From Marivita sp. XM-24bin2 (GTDB lineage Bacteria; Pseudomonadota; Alphaproteobacteria; Rhodobacterales; Rhodobacteraceae): 64,000 bases of DNA. The stretch spans positions 1-64,000 of the forward strand of contig QCWH01000018.1 of NCBI GenBank assembly GCA_003149565.1, read 5' to 3'. This document shows positions 1 to 8,924 of this stretch, piece by piece. The position numbers and the translations under genes are program-made. The notes below the pieces were generated by a model, which was given only the letters and a program-made list of their open reading frames with translations, was not told the DNA's origin and ran no database searches. Within the stretch, counting starts at the first letter, position 1. Each line of letters starts with the position of its first letter.

Positions 1-711
1 GATTTCGGGAACAACGCCTGAGGTGCTGAGCGTGATGCGCCGGCGCGACAAGGCAATGCCTTCGCCGTCCATCGCGATTTTCATTGCGTCGCGAACATTC
101 TCGAAGTTGTAGAGCGGTTCTCCCATACCCATCAGCACGATGTTTGACAGAAGCCGCGGACCGCTTTCGCCTGTCCCGACGCCCGGTTGAGGCCATTCGC
201 CAAGATCGTCGCGCGCCAGCATAACCTGCCCAATGATCTCGCCGGCAGTCAGATTGCGCACCAGTTTCTGCGTGCCAGTGTGGCAGAACGAGCACGTCAG
301 CGTGCATCCAACCTGTGATGAAATGCAAAGCGTGCCGCGGTCGGTTTCAGGGATGTAGACCACCTCGACCTCATGGCCGCCTGCGATGCGCACCAGATAC
401 TTGCGCGTGCCATCAGCCGAGACCTGTTTCGAGACGATCTCTGGCAGAGCAATTTCAAAATGCTCATCGAGCTGCGCGCGATACGCCTTGGCGAGATTTG
501 TCATCGCGTGAAAGTCGCGCACACCCCATTGATAAATCCACTGCCAGATCTGATTGACCCGCATCTTGGATTGCTTTTCGGGAGTGCCGATGCCGACCAG
601 TGCCTCGCGCAGCCTGTCGCGAGTCAGTCCGACAATATTCGTTTTGCCGCCCTCCGGTAGCTTCCGGGGGATGGTCATAACGTCTCGTGTGATCGGTGCA
701 GCGCCGGTCAT
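1..711 (-). CDS. rlmN: 23S rRNA (adenine2503-C2)-methyltransferase RlmN, 3' part cut off
   Basis: Radical-SAM enzyme that methylates C2 of A2503 in 23S rRNA (and A37 of some tRNAs). The visible 237 codons hold the N-terminal HhH-like region ([12 protein letters not shown]), the radical-SAM cluster [11 protein letters not shown] and the glycine-rich [12 protein letters not shown] segment. The window edge cuts the gene after the segment [10 protein letters not shown], so the C-terminal third, with the methyl-carrying cysteine, is not visible. The start chosen is the ATG at 711 ([18 protein letters not shown]); a second in-frame ATG lies at 678. Identity is secure from sequence recognition. Confidence 0.95.
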   Translation of the reverse strand, partial: MTGAAPITRDVMTIPRKLPEGGKTNIVGLTRDRLREALVGIGTPEKQSKMRVNQIWQWIYQWGVRDFHAMTNLAKAYRAQLDEHFEIALPEIVSKQVSADGTRKYLVRIAGGHEVEVVYIPETDRGTLCISSQVGCTLTCSFCHTGTQKLVRNLTAGEIIGQVMLARDDLGEWPQPGVGTGESGPRLLSNIVLMGMGEPLYNFENVRDAMKIAMDGEGIALSRRRITLSTSGVVPEI

Positions 712-836
712 TGGGTCAGCCTTTTTCGAAAAGAGATGGGCCACATATAGGATTCTTTGGTCTTTGCCAAAGGGGAATACTGACCGGGGCATCCGAAAGC
801 GCCCCAGTCAGCGCGTCCTGCGTCTTGTTCCGGCCG

Positions 837-1880
837 TCAAATCATGCTCCAGCCTTGGTAGGCCAACCCGATCAGAAATGCGCCGCCAAGCGATATCGCA
901 ATATAAAGTGTGAACACGCGGGGCTTCACGAGCGCCCAGACTGCGATGGCGGCAGGAAGTGAGGTCACGCCACCTGCAACCAGAAACGCCAACCCGGCGC
1001 CGGATGCCATCCCTTGTTCCATGAGCCCGCTGATGAGGGGCAGCGCGGCATAGCCATTCAGGTATGCAGGGACGCCAACCACAGTGGCAATTGCGATGGG
1101 CCCGATCCCCGTGCCGCCCAGAACCGAAGTTATGGTTTCAGCAGGCACATAGGCTAGCATCAAGCTTTCAAGAAGAAACGCGAGCGTCAGCCACTGGGCA
1201 AGAAAAAGCGTTGTCTTGATTGCCTCCTTGCCAAATTTCTGGACGCGATCTGAGTGTTCCCAGAAACGCCAGACAACGGGCTTGGGGCTGCGGATTTTGG
1301 ACGCGCCGCACCCGCCATCGCCTACTCCGTCGCGCAGCGCATCGTGCAGTATATGGCTGCCACCAAGTGCCAAAACGATAAAGCCACCGGCCATGCCCAG
1401 CCCGACTGCGGCGAGCGTTTTGGCGATGGCAAATTCAAACCCGAGCACGCCCGAGGTGAGCAGGAACATAGACGGATCCATAACCGGCGACGCGAGCCAA
1501 AACGCCATAACCGCAGAGAGCGGCACACCCATTGTCAAAAGTGCCGCGATCAACGGGATCACTCCACAGGAACAGAAGGGCGACAAACCGCCAGCAAGTG
1601 CGGCAAGAAAAATCATCAAAGCCGGAGAGCCGGTAAAAGCTCGAGCAATCAGATTGTCGGCACCGGTGGCCACAGCCCAAGCGGCAATCCCGATCGACAG
1701 CAGAAGATACGGTGCCGTGTTGGCAAGCGATTGCAGAACGAAGCTCAGGCTTTCGGGTGCTTGCCCTGGCGACAATACGGCAACCAAAGCCAGCAGGACT
1801 CCAGATGCGATCCAGACCCGTTGTTTCTTGAGGCCAATCCAAACCGGGTTTGGCGGCGCGTTCGAGGAAAGATCAGCCAT
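837..1880 (-). CDS. YraQ/ArsP-type permease (DUF318 family)
   Basis: Polytopic inner-membrane permease of 347 residues. The signature SPFCSCGVIPLI followed by SPVMDPSMF marks the YraQ/ArsP-like permease family, whose members export metal(loid)s or organoarsenicals; the actual substrate is not readable here. A soluble loop of roughly 50 residues with a Gly/Cys stretch (GDGGCGAS) separates the two membrane halves. I start at the ATG at 1880 because AGGAG precedes it at good distance; an upstream in-frame start at 1928 would run into arsR. It lies 16 bp downstream of the arsR stop and is very likely co-transcribed with it and repressed by it. Confidence 0.8.
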   Translation of the reverse strand: MADLSSNAPPNPVWIGLKKQRVWIASGVLLALVAVLSPGQAPESLSFVLQSLANTAPYLLLSIGIAAWAVATGADNLIARAFTGSPALMIFLAALAGGLSPFCSCGVIPLIAALLTMGVPLSAVMAFWLASPVMDPSMFLLTSGVLGFEFAIAKTLAAVGLGMAGGFIVLALGGSHILHDALRDGVGDGGCGASKIRSPKPVVWRFWEHSDRVQKFGKEAIKTTLFLAQWLTLAFLLESLMLAYVPAETITSVLGGTGIGPIAIATVVGVPAYLNGYAALPLISGLMEQGMASGAGLAFLVAGGVTSLPAAIAVWALVKPRVFTLYIAISLGGAFLIGLAYQGWSMI

Positions 1881-1896
1881 AGTGGGGCTCCTTGGC

Positions 1897-2214
1897 TTAA
1901 GCGGCAGAGGTTGTGCTGTCCGCATCAAATCCGGCGCAGCAGGCTTCTGAGAGAAAGGAAATGACGCTGTTCATGCGGTCGAAATCAGCGGTGCTCACCA
2001 CCTCTCGGCCTTGTCGGGTTTGTGTGACCAGCCCTGCGTCCACCAGTGTCTTGAGATGATGTGCCTGCGTCGACGCAGGAAGGCCGGAATGCGTTGCGAT
2101 TTGACTGACTGTCATGCCGGTATGACCGGCCTGCACCAGTAATCGAAAGATTTGAAGCCGAGCCTCGTGGCCCAAAGCTGCAAGTGCACGTGCGTGAGAT
2201 TGTGTCTGATTCAT
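1897..2214 (-). CDS. ArsR/SmtB-family repressor
   Basis: Winged-helix transcriptional repressor of 105 residues, the usual size for ArsR/SmtB proteins. The recognition helix region reads VSQIATHSGLPASTQAHHLKTL, and the C-terminus carries an adjacent cysteine pair (EACCAGFD) that could bind metal or thiol-reactive ligands. It is the first gene of a two-gene unit with the permease, so it probably senses the permease substrate. No Shine-Dalgarno sequence precedes the ATG; instead a perfect inverted repeat and a promoter-like sequence run right up to it (see the regulatory entry), suggesting a leaderless mRNA. The inducer cannot be read from the sequence. Confidence 0.85.
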   Translation of the reverse strand: MNQTQSHARALAALGHEARLQIFRLLVQAGHTGMTVSQIATHSGLPASTQAHHLKTLVDAGLVTQTRQGREVVSTADFDRMNSVISFLSEACCAGFDADSTTSAA

Positions 2215-2249
2215 AAAACTATAAAACTAGAAATATAGTTTTTATGCAA
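2214..2249 (-). promoter_or_regulatory. arsR promoter and autoregulatory operator
   Basis: Perfect inverted repeat AAAACTA-N6-TAGTTTT at 2223-2242. On the minus strand, TTGCAT (2249-2244), a 17-nt spacer and TTTTAT (2226-2221) form a plausible sigma70 promoter whose +1 would fall at the A of the arsR ATG. The repeat covers the spacer and -10 box, the expected place for repression. Seen in sequence; function inferred. Confidence 0.6.
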
Positions 2250-2343
2250 GACAAAATTTTCGTCCCGTTGCCATCGGCGCGGGACACTGGGCATTACCCT
2301 GCGTCCACAGGCGCTTGGCAGGAGATAAGGATTGAACTTTATA

Positions 2344-2375
2344 ACAAGAAAAGGCCGAACAGGTTGTCCGACCTT
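2344..2375 (-). terminator. Rho-independent terminator of ialB
   Basis: Minus-strand RNA forms an 11-bp stem (AAGGUCGGACA with GUUCGGCCUU on the other side, two G-U pairs) around a 3-nt loop, followed by UUUUCUUGUUAU. It lies 23 bp past the ialB stop codon. Confidence 0.7.
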
Positions 2376-2398
2376 CAGAGCTTACTCACACATCAGAG

Positions 2399-2929
2399 TT
2401 ACTGTGCGCAGCGCTTTTCGGCGTCCTCGACAGCCGCGGTGAAGCCTAGCAGCGAGAACGTGTCTTTGGTCGTCGTTCCGCGCGAAGATTGTGCGGTCAG
2501 TACCGCGTCGGCCCCGCGCTTCATCGCTGTGACGATCTTGGCGTCATCCTGCGGTGTTGCAGGCCACGCCCATTCACCCTCGGTGAAGAGTTCGAACTCT
2601 GTGCCGCCAATATTCACGTTGACAGTTGAACCTGGCGCAAACGGATAGCCACCGGTGAAGGCCACCTGACCCTGCACTTCAGCACCTGGGCGGTAGAACA
2701 CCATCAGAAGGATCTCGCCGCGGGTCACCGCCACAACCCGCCCACCACGGGTATTGACGCTTTCTTTGTATGTCGTCACTGCCCAGCACTCACGCGGGTC
2801 CTGACCTTCGAATACACTCCAGTCGGTAATGGCATTAACACGGTTGGTGCTTGTTTCCTGCGCTGCACCCGCGCCCGCTGTCATCAGCGATATCGCGCCA
2901 ACAACCGCACCGGCAATCCATGATCTCAT
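2399..2929 (-). CDS. Invasion-associated locus B (IalB) family secreted protein
   Basis: Protein of 176 residues with a clear signal peptide (MRSWIAGAVVGAISLMTAGAGAAQE) and the compact IalB fold region WSVFEGQDPRECWAVTT...GEILLMVFYRPG. One cysteine lies in PRECW and another near the C-terminus (EKRCAQ), a pair that may form a disulfide. IalB-family proteins are common in alphaproteobacteria; outside Bartonella their role is not established, so no function is assigned. The ATG at 2929 is chosen because GGAGG sits 8 nt upstream and it opens directly into the signal peptide; a GTG at 2977 would give an implausible N-terminus. Confidence 0.8.
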   Translation of the reverse strand: MRSWIAGAVVGAISLMTAGAGAAQETSTNRVNAITDWSVFEGQDPRECWAVTTYKESVNTRGGRVVAVTRGEILLMVFYRPGAEVQGQVAFTGGYPFAPGSTVNVNIGGTEFELFTEGEWAWPATPQDDAKIVTAMKRGADAVLTAQSSRGTTTKDTFSLLGFTAAVEDAEKRCAQ

Positions 2930-2982
2930 GCGTCCAGCCTCCAGACTGTCCTTAGCCTCAATTCGTTTGTCTGTCACAGTAT

Positions 2983-2994
2983 GGGGTTAACCCC
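2983..2994. promoter_or_regulatory. 12-bp perfect palindrome between ialB and asparaginase genes
   Basis: GGGGTTAACCCC lies in the 174-bp divergent intergenic region, 54 bp upstream of the ialB start. It is a candidate operator only; no cognate regulator is recognised. Confidence 0.3.
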
Positions 2995-3103
2995 TGTTAT
3001 GTCACTGCAACTTTGCCCTCGACGGCGCGAGAATAGCCTGATTTATGGGGGTCTTTAAAGCCCAATTGGCAGTTTTTTGCCCAACTGGAAGGGGAGTTCA
3101 TCA

Positions 3104-4105
3104 ATGGCGAACGCAGCGCCTCTGGCCGAGGTTTGGAGAGGCCCGTTTCTTGAGAGCCACCATAGCGGCCACGCGGTGATCTGCGATGGGTCTGGTGGAA
3201 TCATTGCGGCCTGGGGTGACCCTGAGGCAGTTGTGTTGCCGCGCAGTTCGTCCAAGATGATACAGGCTCTGCCATTGATAACATCTGGTGCAGCGGATGC
3301 GCGTGGTCTGACGTCGGAGCAGCTGGCACTTGCCTGCGCCTCACATGAAGGTGCGCCAATTCATGTTGATATGGTCAACGCATGGCTGTCGGATCTTGGT
3401 CTGGGTGACGATGCGCTCTGCTGTGGACCGCAAGTCAGTCGCGACAAGGAGCTCAAGCTCGAGATGATCCGGGCGTTCGAGGCGCCCTGTCGCGTGCACA
3501 ACAATTGCTCCGGTAAACATGCAGGCTTTCTCACACTGGCGCAGCATTTGGGGGCCGGTCCGAACTACGTTGATCCCGAACATGCGGTGCAGAAGGCCTG
3601 TCTTGAGGCGTTTGAGGCCGTAACCGACCAGACCAGCCCCGGTTTCGGTATCGATGGATGCTCTGCCCCGAATTTCGCCACGACAATGCATGGGATGGCC
3701 CGTGCAATGGCGTGGTTCGCGACGTCTGCGCAGCGTTCAGATGGTCTGAGCAAGGCTGCGGCGCGCCTTGTCGATGCGATGTATTCGCATCCTCTGTTGG
3801 TCGCGGGGGAGGGGCGAGCCTGTACGCGCCTTATGCGAGCATCCAAAGAACCGGTTGCTCTCAAGACCGGCGCCGAGGGCTATTTTATCGCCATTCTGCC
3901 CAAACGCGGATTGGGTATTGCTGTCAAAGCAGCAGACGGTGCCACCCGAGCAGCAGAGTGTGCCATTGCCGCTCTGCTTGTCCGGCTTGAGGTTCTTGAT
4001 GCGCAGGATCCAGGGGTCAAAGCCTTTCTGAACCCGGCCATCCTTAACAGAGACGGATTGGTGACCGGGGAAATCAAACCAGCGGCGGGACTTCTGGCTC
4101 AATGA
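3104..4105 (+). CDS. L-asparaginase, Rhizobium etli type (class 3)
   Basis: Cytoplasmic enzyme hydrolysing asparagine to aspartate and ammonia; 333 residues, unrelated to the E. coli asparaginases. All hallmark residues of the R. etli class are visible: Ser48 and Lys51 in RSSSK, Ser80 in CASHEG, Cys135 and Lys138 in NNCSGKHAGF, and Cys186 in GIDGCSAPNF. With the ATG at 3104 these numbers nearly match the family numbering, which supports this start, as does GGAG 7 nt upstream. The 3' end overlaps the convergent serB by 32 bp. It is divergent from ialB with no operon partner. Assignment to the class is firm; the substrate is inferred from the family. Confidence 0.88.
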   Translation: MANAAPLAEVWRGPFLESHHSGHAVICDGSGGIIAAWGDPEAVVLPRSSSKMIQALPLITSGAADARGLTSEQLALACASHEGAPIHVDMVNAWLSDLGLGDDALCCGPQVSRDKELKLEMIRAFEAPCRVHNNCSGKHAGFLTLAQHLGAGPNYVDPEHAVQKACLEAFEAVTDQTSPGFGIDGCSAPNFATTMHGMARAMAWFATSAQRSDGLSKAAARLVDAMYSHPLLVAGEGRACTRLMRASKEPVALKTGAEGYFIAILPKRGLGIAVKAADGATRAAECAIAALLVRLEVLDAQDPGVKAFLNPAILNRDGLVTGEIKPAAGLLAQ

Positions 4106-4964
4106 AGGCGTCGCGGCTGTACCCCTGCAGGAAAAGCAGGGCTGTCAGGTCACCGTGGTTGATCCGCAATTGCACCTGCGCCTGAACGCTGGGCTTGGCA
4201 TGTAGGGCAACGCCCGCGCCTGCGCGCTGCAACATTCCAAGATCGTTTGCTCCGTCACCGACAGCCATAACCGCGTCTTCGGGAATGCCGAGCTGCTTTG
4301 TGATCTCCTCCAGTGCCTGAACTTTGGCCTCGCGACCGAGGATTGGGCGCGCGACGTCGCCGGTGAGCACTGCGTTTTCCGACAACAAAATATTGGCCCG
4401 ATTTTCGTCAAAGCCGAGCGCAGCCGCCACCTGTGCTGTAAAGGCAGTGAAGCCGCCGGACACGAGTGCGGCGTAGGCCCCGTGTGCTTTCATGGTCGCC
4501 AAGAGTGTTGCGCCGCCCGGCATCAATGAAATTCTATCGGCCAGTACTTCGTTGATGACGCTTGCCGGAAGCTCTTTCAGCAAACCCACCCGTTCGATCA
4601 GAGCGCCTTCGAAATCCAGCTCACCATTCATTGCCCGGGCGGTAATGTCTTTCACCTGATTGCCAACACCGGCGACTTCCGCCAGCTCATCGATACATTC
4701 CTGTTGGATCATTGTGCTGTCCATGTCGGCAAGCAGCATTTTCTTGCGGCGACCCGCACTTGGCTGAATCGCCAGATCAACGCCTTGATCCTGCAGTGCC
4801 GACCAACTGCTTTCTGCTGTGTCCGGAACGCTTGCAATGTCGAATTCGGCTGCTTCGTCAGGTGAGAGCCAGACCAGATCGCCACCCCCCCAGGCATTGC
4901 GCAGCGATTCGGCAAGCGCAGGGTCCAGCGATCCCGGACGGGCAATCAACGTGACGGTGTACAT
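4074..4964 (-). CDS. serB: Phosphoserine phosphatase SerB
   Basis: HAD-superfamily phosphatase (296 residues) for the last step of serine synthesis, phosphoserine to serine. Catalytic motif I is DMDST with nucleophile Asp80 and acid/base Asp82; motif II SGG and the late motif [10 protein letters not shown] are intact. The roughly 75-residue N-terminal extension is the usual one for SerB. GGAGG lies 6 nt before the ATG. It is transcribed divergently from serC-serA across a 297-bp intergenic region, so the full phosphoserine pathway sits in one locus. Confidence 0.95.
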   Translation of the reverse strand: MYTVTLIARPGSLDPALAESLRNAWGGGDLVWLSPDEAAEFDIASVPDTAESSWSALQDQGVDLAIQPSAGRRKKMLLADMDSTMIQQECIDELAEVAGVGNQVKDITARAMNGELDFEGALIERVGLLKELPASVINEVLADRISLMPGGATLLATMKAHGAYAALVSGGFTAFTAQVAAALGFDENRANILLSENAVLTGDVARPILGREAKVQALEEITKQLGIPEDAVMAVGDGANDLGMLQRAGAGVALHAKPSVQAQVQLRINHGDLTALLFLQGYSRDAFIEPEVPPLV

Positions 4965-5159
4965 GACAAGCCTCCAGACAGGTTTTCGGTGATGTATCGA
5001 CGGCCCGCCAAAAAGGCCAGATGGAAGAACGGCGAGAAGGTCTTGCTGTCTTTGAAAATTCGCGCGGCACTTCGCAACCGCTCGCTCACAATAAGGGCAG
5101 CAGCGCCGGTGTTTCCGATCTGCTACATCGGTTCAATCTGGAAACTTAAATGCGTCACA

Positions 5160-5261
5160 TTGACGGCATTTTCCGACTTGCAGGACCTCTGTCATGCGCA
5201 TAAACGCGGCGGTGGGACACCCCTCCCCAACGAGGGGCGCTTATCTGGAAGGGTAGCATCA
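5160..5261 (+). promoter_or_regulatory. serC leader region (candidate structured RNA)
   Basis: The last ~100 bp before serC contain TTGACG (5160-5165) with a poor -10, then a stable hairpin CCCCTC (5220-5225) with GAGGGG (5232-5237), which ends shortly before the SD sequence GGAAGGG. A serC RNA motif has been described upstream of serC in alphaproteobacteria (Rfam); position and lineage fit, but I cannot test the consensus. The upstream part of the intergenic region (4965-5159) shows nothing else clear. Confidence 0.45.
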
Positions 5262-6416
5262 ATGGCTATTGCACAACCGGCAACGCGGCCGGCCAATCCG
5301 CGTTTTTCTTCTGGCCCCTGCGCCAAACCCCCCGTTTTCAAACTTGAAAATCTCTCTGACGCGCCGCTGGGCCGCTCGCACCGCGCTGGTGTCGGCAAGG
5401 CCAAGCTCAAGGCCGCGATCGAAGAAACGCGCGAGCTGCTTGGTGTGCCCGCGGATTACCGCATCGGTATCGTACCGGCGTCCGATACCGGCGCTGTCGA
5501 GATGGCGATGTGGTCGCTTCTGGGCGCCCGCAAGGCCACGATGGTCGCCTGGGAATCCTTCGGCGCAGGCTGGGTCACTGACGTTGTGAAACAGCTCAAG
5601 ATCGACGCCGAAGTGAAGACCGCAGACTACGGCCAGATCGTCGATATGGCGACAGTCGATTACGACACCGATGTCGTCTTTACCTGGAACGGCACCACCT
5701 CTGGCGTGCGGATGCCGAATGGTGACGCGATCCCGGCGGACCGCGAGGGCCTCACGATATGCGACGCCACGTCGGCCGCCTTTGCGCAGGACCTGCCTTG
5801 GGACAAGCTCGATGTGACGACGTTCTCCTGGCAGAAAGTGCTGGGCGGCGAAGCGGCGCACGGAATGCTGATCCTATCCCCGCGCGCAGTTGAACGGCTC
5901 GAAACCTACACACCGACATGGCCGTTGCCCAAGATCTTCCGCTTGACCAAGGGCGGCAAGCTGATCGAAGGCATCTTTGTGGGTGAGACCATCAATACGC
6001 CCTCCATGCTGGCGGTCGAGGATTACCTGCTGGCGCTCGACTGGGCGCGGTCGGTGGGCGGTCTCAAGGGCCTGATGGCGCGGGCGGATGCCAATGCTCA
6101 GGCGGTGTGGGATTTCTGCGAAGCCAATGATTGGATCGCGAATCTGGCCGAAGATCCGGCAACGCGGTCGAATACGTCGGTCTGCCTGAAATTCACCGAT
6201 GATCGGATCACTGATGGTTCAGTGTTCGCGAAGGCTGTCGCAAAGCGGCTTGAGGCCGAAGGTGTCGCGCTGGACATCGGTGCGTATCGCGACGCGCCTG
6301 CTGGTCTGCGCATCTGGTGCGGCGGCACGGTCGAAACGGCGGACATCGAAGCGATGTTGCCTTGGCTCGACTGGGCGTTCCACGCCGAGATCGAAGCGCT
6401 CGCCAAGGCCGCGTGA
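5262..6416 (+). CDS. serC: Phosphoserine aminotransferase SerC
   Basis: PLP-dependent class V aminotransferase (384 residues) that converts 3-phosphohydroxypyruvate and glutamate to phosphoserine. The N-terminal signature [13 protein letters not shown] and the PLP lysine in [16 protein letters not shown] identify the alphaproteobacterial-type SerC, which is longer than the E. coli enzyme. The ATG at 5262 is preceded by GGAAGGG; the open frame extends upstream to 4989 but has no protein-like sequence. It is followed 89 bp later by serA, with a pair of palindromes in the gap. Confidence 0.95.
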   Translation: MAIAQPATRPANPRFSSGPCAKPPVFKLENLSDAPLGRSHRAGVGKAKLKAAIEETRELLGVPADYRIGIVPASDTGAVEMAMWSLLGARKATMVAWESFGAGWVTDVVKQLKIDAEVKTADYGQIVDMATVDYDTDVVFTWNGTTSGVRMPNGDAIPADREGLTICDATSAAFAQDLPWDKLDVTTFSWQKVLGGEAAHGMLILSPRAVERLETYTPTWPLPKIFRLTKGGKLIEGIFVGETINTPSMLAVEDYLLALDWARSVGGLKGLMARADANAQAVWDFCEANDWIANLAEDPATRSNTSVCLKFTDDRITDGSVFAKAVAKRLEAEGVALDIGAYRDAPAGLRIWCGGTVETADIEAMLPWLDWAFHAEIEALAKAA

Positions 6417-6421
6417 CGCGT

Positions 6422-6474
6422 GCCGGGCAGATGCCCGGCCTACCCAAAATGCGTAGGGCGGGCATTTGCCCGCC
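6422..6474. repeat. REPIN-like inverted doublet of palindromes
   Basis: Two perfect palindromes: GCCGGGCA-GA-TGCCCGGC (6422-6439) and GGCGGGCA-TT-TGCCCGCC (6457-6474). Read outward, both arms begin GTAGG, so they are inverted copies of one ~22-bp unit. The stem difference (C-G in one, G-C in the other) is compensatory. They lie between serC and serA. Confidence 0.75.
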
Positions 6475-6505
6475 ACCCTTCCCATATTTTCAAAGGACCA
6501 CTGAC

Positions 6506-8101
6506 ATGGCCCCCCGTGTACTCATCTCTGACAAACTTTCCGATGCCGCCGTCCAGATCTTCAAGGATCGCGGGATCGAGGTCGATTTCCAGCCGAACCT
6601 CGGCAAGGACAAAGAAAAACTGGCCGAGGTGATCGGCCAATATGATGGTCTCGCGATCCGCTCGGCCACCAAGGTTACGCCGACGATCCTCGAGAACGCC
6701 ACCAATCTCAAGGTGATCGGCCGCGCCGGGATTGGCACTGACAACATCGACAAGGAAGCGGCCTCCAAGAAAGGCGTGATCGTCATGAACACGCCTTTCG
6801 GCAACATGATTACAACCGCTGAACACGCCATCGCGATGATGTTCGCCTGCGCGCGTCAAATTCCCGAGGCGTCTGCTTCGACCCATGCCGGCAAGTGGGA
6901 GAAGTCGAAATTCATGGGTGTCGAACTCACTGGCAAGACGCTGGGTGTGATCGGTGCGGGCAATATCGGCGGCATCGTTTGTGACCGCGCCCGTGGTTTG
7001 AAGATGAAGGTCATCGCCTACGACCCCTTCCTTGGTGAAGACAAGGCCAAGCAGATGCAGGTTGAAAAGGTTGAACTGGACGACCTGCTCAAGCGTGCTG
7101 ACTTCATCACTCTGCACGTGCCGCTGACCGATCAGACGCGCAATATCCTGAGCCGTGAGAACCTTGAGAAGACCAAGAAGGGCGTCCGTATCATCAACTG
7201 TGCACGTGGCGGACTGGTGGATGAAGAGGCGCTGGCCGACATGCTGAAATCCGGTCATGTGGCTGGTGCCGCGTTCGACGTGTTCAGCGAAGAACCCGCG
7301 ACAGCGAACCCGCTCTTCAACCTGCCGAACGTTGTCTGCACTCCGCACCTTGGTGCGGCCACCACCGAAGCGCAGGAAAATGTGGCGCTTCAGGTGGCCG
7401 AGCAGATGGCCAATTACCTGCTGACGGGCGCTGTCGAAAACGCGCTCAACATGCCGTCGGTGACAGCGGAAGAAGCCAAGATCATGGGTCCTTGGATCAA
7501 GCTGGCCGACCATCTGGGCAGCTTTATCGGCCAGATGACGGACGAGCCGATCAAGGCGATCAATATCCTTTATGATGGTTCGGTGTCCCAGATGAATCTC
7601 GACGCCCTGAACTGTTCGGCGATTGCGGGGATCATGAAGCGGGTGAACCCGGACGTGAACATGGTCAGCGCGCCACTCATCGCCAAAGAGCGGGGCATCA
7701 AGATCAGCACCACCAATCAGGCGAAGTCCGGCGCCTTTGATGGCTATGTCAAACTCACCGTTGTAACAGCCGAGCGCGAACGCTCGATCGCGGGCACTGT
7801 GTTCAGTGATGGAAAGCCGCGCTTCATCCAGATCAAGGGCATTAATATCGACGCCGAAATCGGGTCGCATATGCTATACACGACCAATGAAGACGTGCCT
7901 GGCATCATCGGTACACTTGGCATGACGATGGGGCAGAACGACGTGAACATCGCGAACTTCACGCTCGGTCGGTCTGCGGCCAAGGGTGAAGCGATTGCTT
8001 TGCTCTACGTCGATGCGCCGGTCCCGGCCAATGTTGTGTCAAAACTGCAGGAAACCGGGCTGTTCCGCCAAATCAAACCCTTGCAGTTTGATGTCGCCTG
8101 A
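6506..8101 (+). CDS. serA: D-3-phosphoglycerate dehydrogenase SerA, long form
   Basis: NAD-dependent first enzyme of serine synthesis, 531 residues. The Rossmann motif is GVIGAGNIGG, the catalytic arginine lies in NCARGG, and the histidine region in PHLGAATTEAQ. The length and the C-terminal part (intervening ASB-type region, then an ACT domain from about residue 455, VPGIIGTLGMTMGQNDVNIANFTLGR) mark the long form; the ACT domain usually gives serine feedback control. AAAGGA lies 8 nt before the ATG at 6506. It shares the serC transcript and ends at a strong terminator. Confidence 0.95.
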   Translation: MAPRVLISDKLSDAAVQIFKDRGIEVDFQPNLGKDKEKLAEVIGQYDGLAIRSATKVTPTILENATNLKVIGRAGIGTDNIDKEAASKKGVIVMNTPFGNMITTAEHAIAMMFACARQIPEASASTHAGKWEKSKFMGVELTGKTLGVIGAGNIGGIVCDRARGLKMKVIAYDPFLGEDKAKQMQVEKVELDDLLKRADFITLHVPLTDQTRNILSRENLEKTKKGVRIINCARGGLVDEEALADMLKSGHVAGAAFDVFSEEPATANPLFNLPNVVCTPHLGAATTEAQENVALQVAEQMANYLLTGAVENALNMPSVTAEEAKIMGPWIKLADHLGSFIGQMTDEPIKAINILYDGSVSQMNLDALNCSAIAGIMKRVNPDVNMVSAPLIAKERGIKISTTNQAKSGAFDGYVKLTVVTAERERSIAGTVFSDGKPRFIQIKGINIDAEIGSHMLYTTNEDVPGIIGTLGMTMGQNDVNIANFTLGRSAAKGEAIALLYVDAPVPANVVSKLQETGLFRQIKPLQFDVA

Positions 8102-8126
8102 GCAAAGGCTAAAGTGAGTTTGCAAA

Positions 8127-8150
8127 GGGGCGGCCTTGAGCCGCCCTTTT
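8127..8150 (+). terminator. Rho-independent terminator after serA
   Basis: GGGCGGC (8128-8134), loop CTTGA, GCCGCCC (8140-8146), then TTTT. It lies 26 bp past the serA stop. Confidence 0.85.
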
Positions 8151-8187
8151 TATTGCCTCTGCTGATCTTGTCTCGAAAGGCACAACC

Positions 8188-8922
8188 ATGAAGCCCGTCT
8201 ACGCCATCGGTGATATACATGGCCAGTCCGAACAACTGGACACCGCGCTTGCTCGTGTGGAGGCTGACGGCGGTGCAAATGCCAAGGTTGTGTTTGTTGG
8301 CGACTACGTGGATCGCGGGCCGGACAGCCAAGGCGTTATTGAACGCATCCTGGAAGGTCTGGATTTGGGCCGAGACTGGACATGCCTTAAAGGAAATCAC
8401 GACCGGTTCTTCGAAAGGTTTTTGGCCGAACCTGAACCTCAATTCGATCCGCATCTGCTTGTCGGGTATCATTGGTTTCACGAAGCAATCGGCGGTCGCG
8501 CGACGATCGGGTCGTATGGCATCGACATCCCGGACCGCATACGCCAATCCGATCTTGCGGCCGAGGTCAGGCGAACGGTTCCGGACAGCCACAAGCGCTT
8601 CCTCGAGACGCTGCATTTAAGTCATCAGGTTGGGGACCTGTTTTTTGCCCATGCGGGAGTGCGCCCCGGGGTGCCACTGACGCAGCAAGTTGAGAATGAT
8701 TTGCTTTGGATACGGCAGGAGTTTCTTGAGGATCGGAGAGATCATCAGGCGCTGGTTATCCACGGTCATACGCCCGTGGAATATCCCAAGCTTTTTACCA
8801 ATCGTTTGGCAATCGACACGGGCGCTGGATACGGTCGAGAATTGGTGCCAGTGGTGATCGACGCCGGACAGGTTTTTGCACTGACAGCGAAGGGCCGTCA
8901 GCGCATTGAGACCGCCGTCTAG
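8188..8922 (+). CDS. PPP-family metallophosphoesterase (serine/threonine phosphatase-like)
   Basis: Cytoplasmic two-metal phosphatase of 244 residues. All PPP core motifs are present: GDIHG (residues 8-12), GDYVDRGPDS, GNHDRF, and the late histidines in FFAHAGVRPG and VIHGHTP. This is the class that includes bacterial PrpA-like protein phosphatases and ApaH-like hydrolases; the sequence does not decide between a protein and a nucleotide substrate. It is a single gene with its own start region after the serA terminator, and it converges on cydB with only 2 bp between stop codons. Confidence 0.85.
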   Translation: MKPVYAIGDIHGQSEQLDTALARVEADGGANAKVVFVGDYVDRGPDSQGVIERILEGLDLGRDWTCLKGNHDRFFERFLAEPEPQFDPHLLVGYHWFHEAIGGRATIGSYGIDIPDRIRQSDLAAEVRRTVPDSHKRFLETLHLSHQVGDLFFAHAGVRPGVPLTQQVENDLLWIRQEFLEDRRDHQALVIHGHTPVEYPKLFTNRLAIDTGAGYGRELVPVVIDAGQVFALTAKGRQRIETAV

Positions 8923-8924
8923 GT

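Noticed and set aside
2310..2343. A tRNA-like TTCAATC stretch on the minus strand
   Set aside because: Only three stem pairs can form and no cloverleaf can be drawn.
4989..5261. N-terminal extension of serC by 91 codons
   Set aside because: The sequence is not protein-like for the family, the SD lies before 5262, and the region looks like a leader.
6440..7870. A 476-codon minus-strand open frame opposite serA
   Set aside because: Histidine- and arginine-rich antisense shadow of serA; no start signal and no protein family features.
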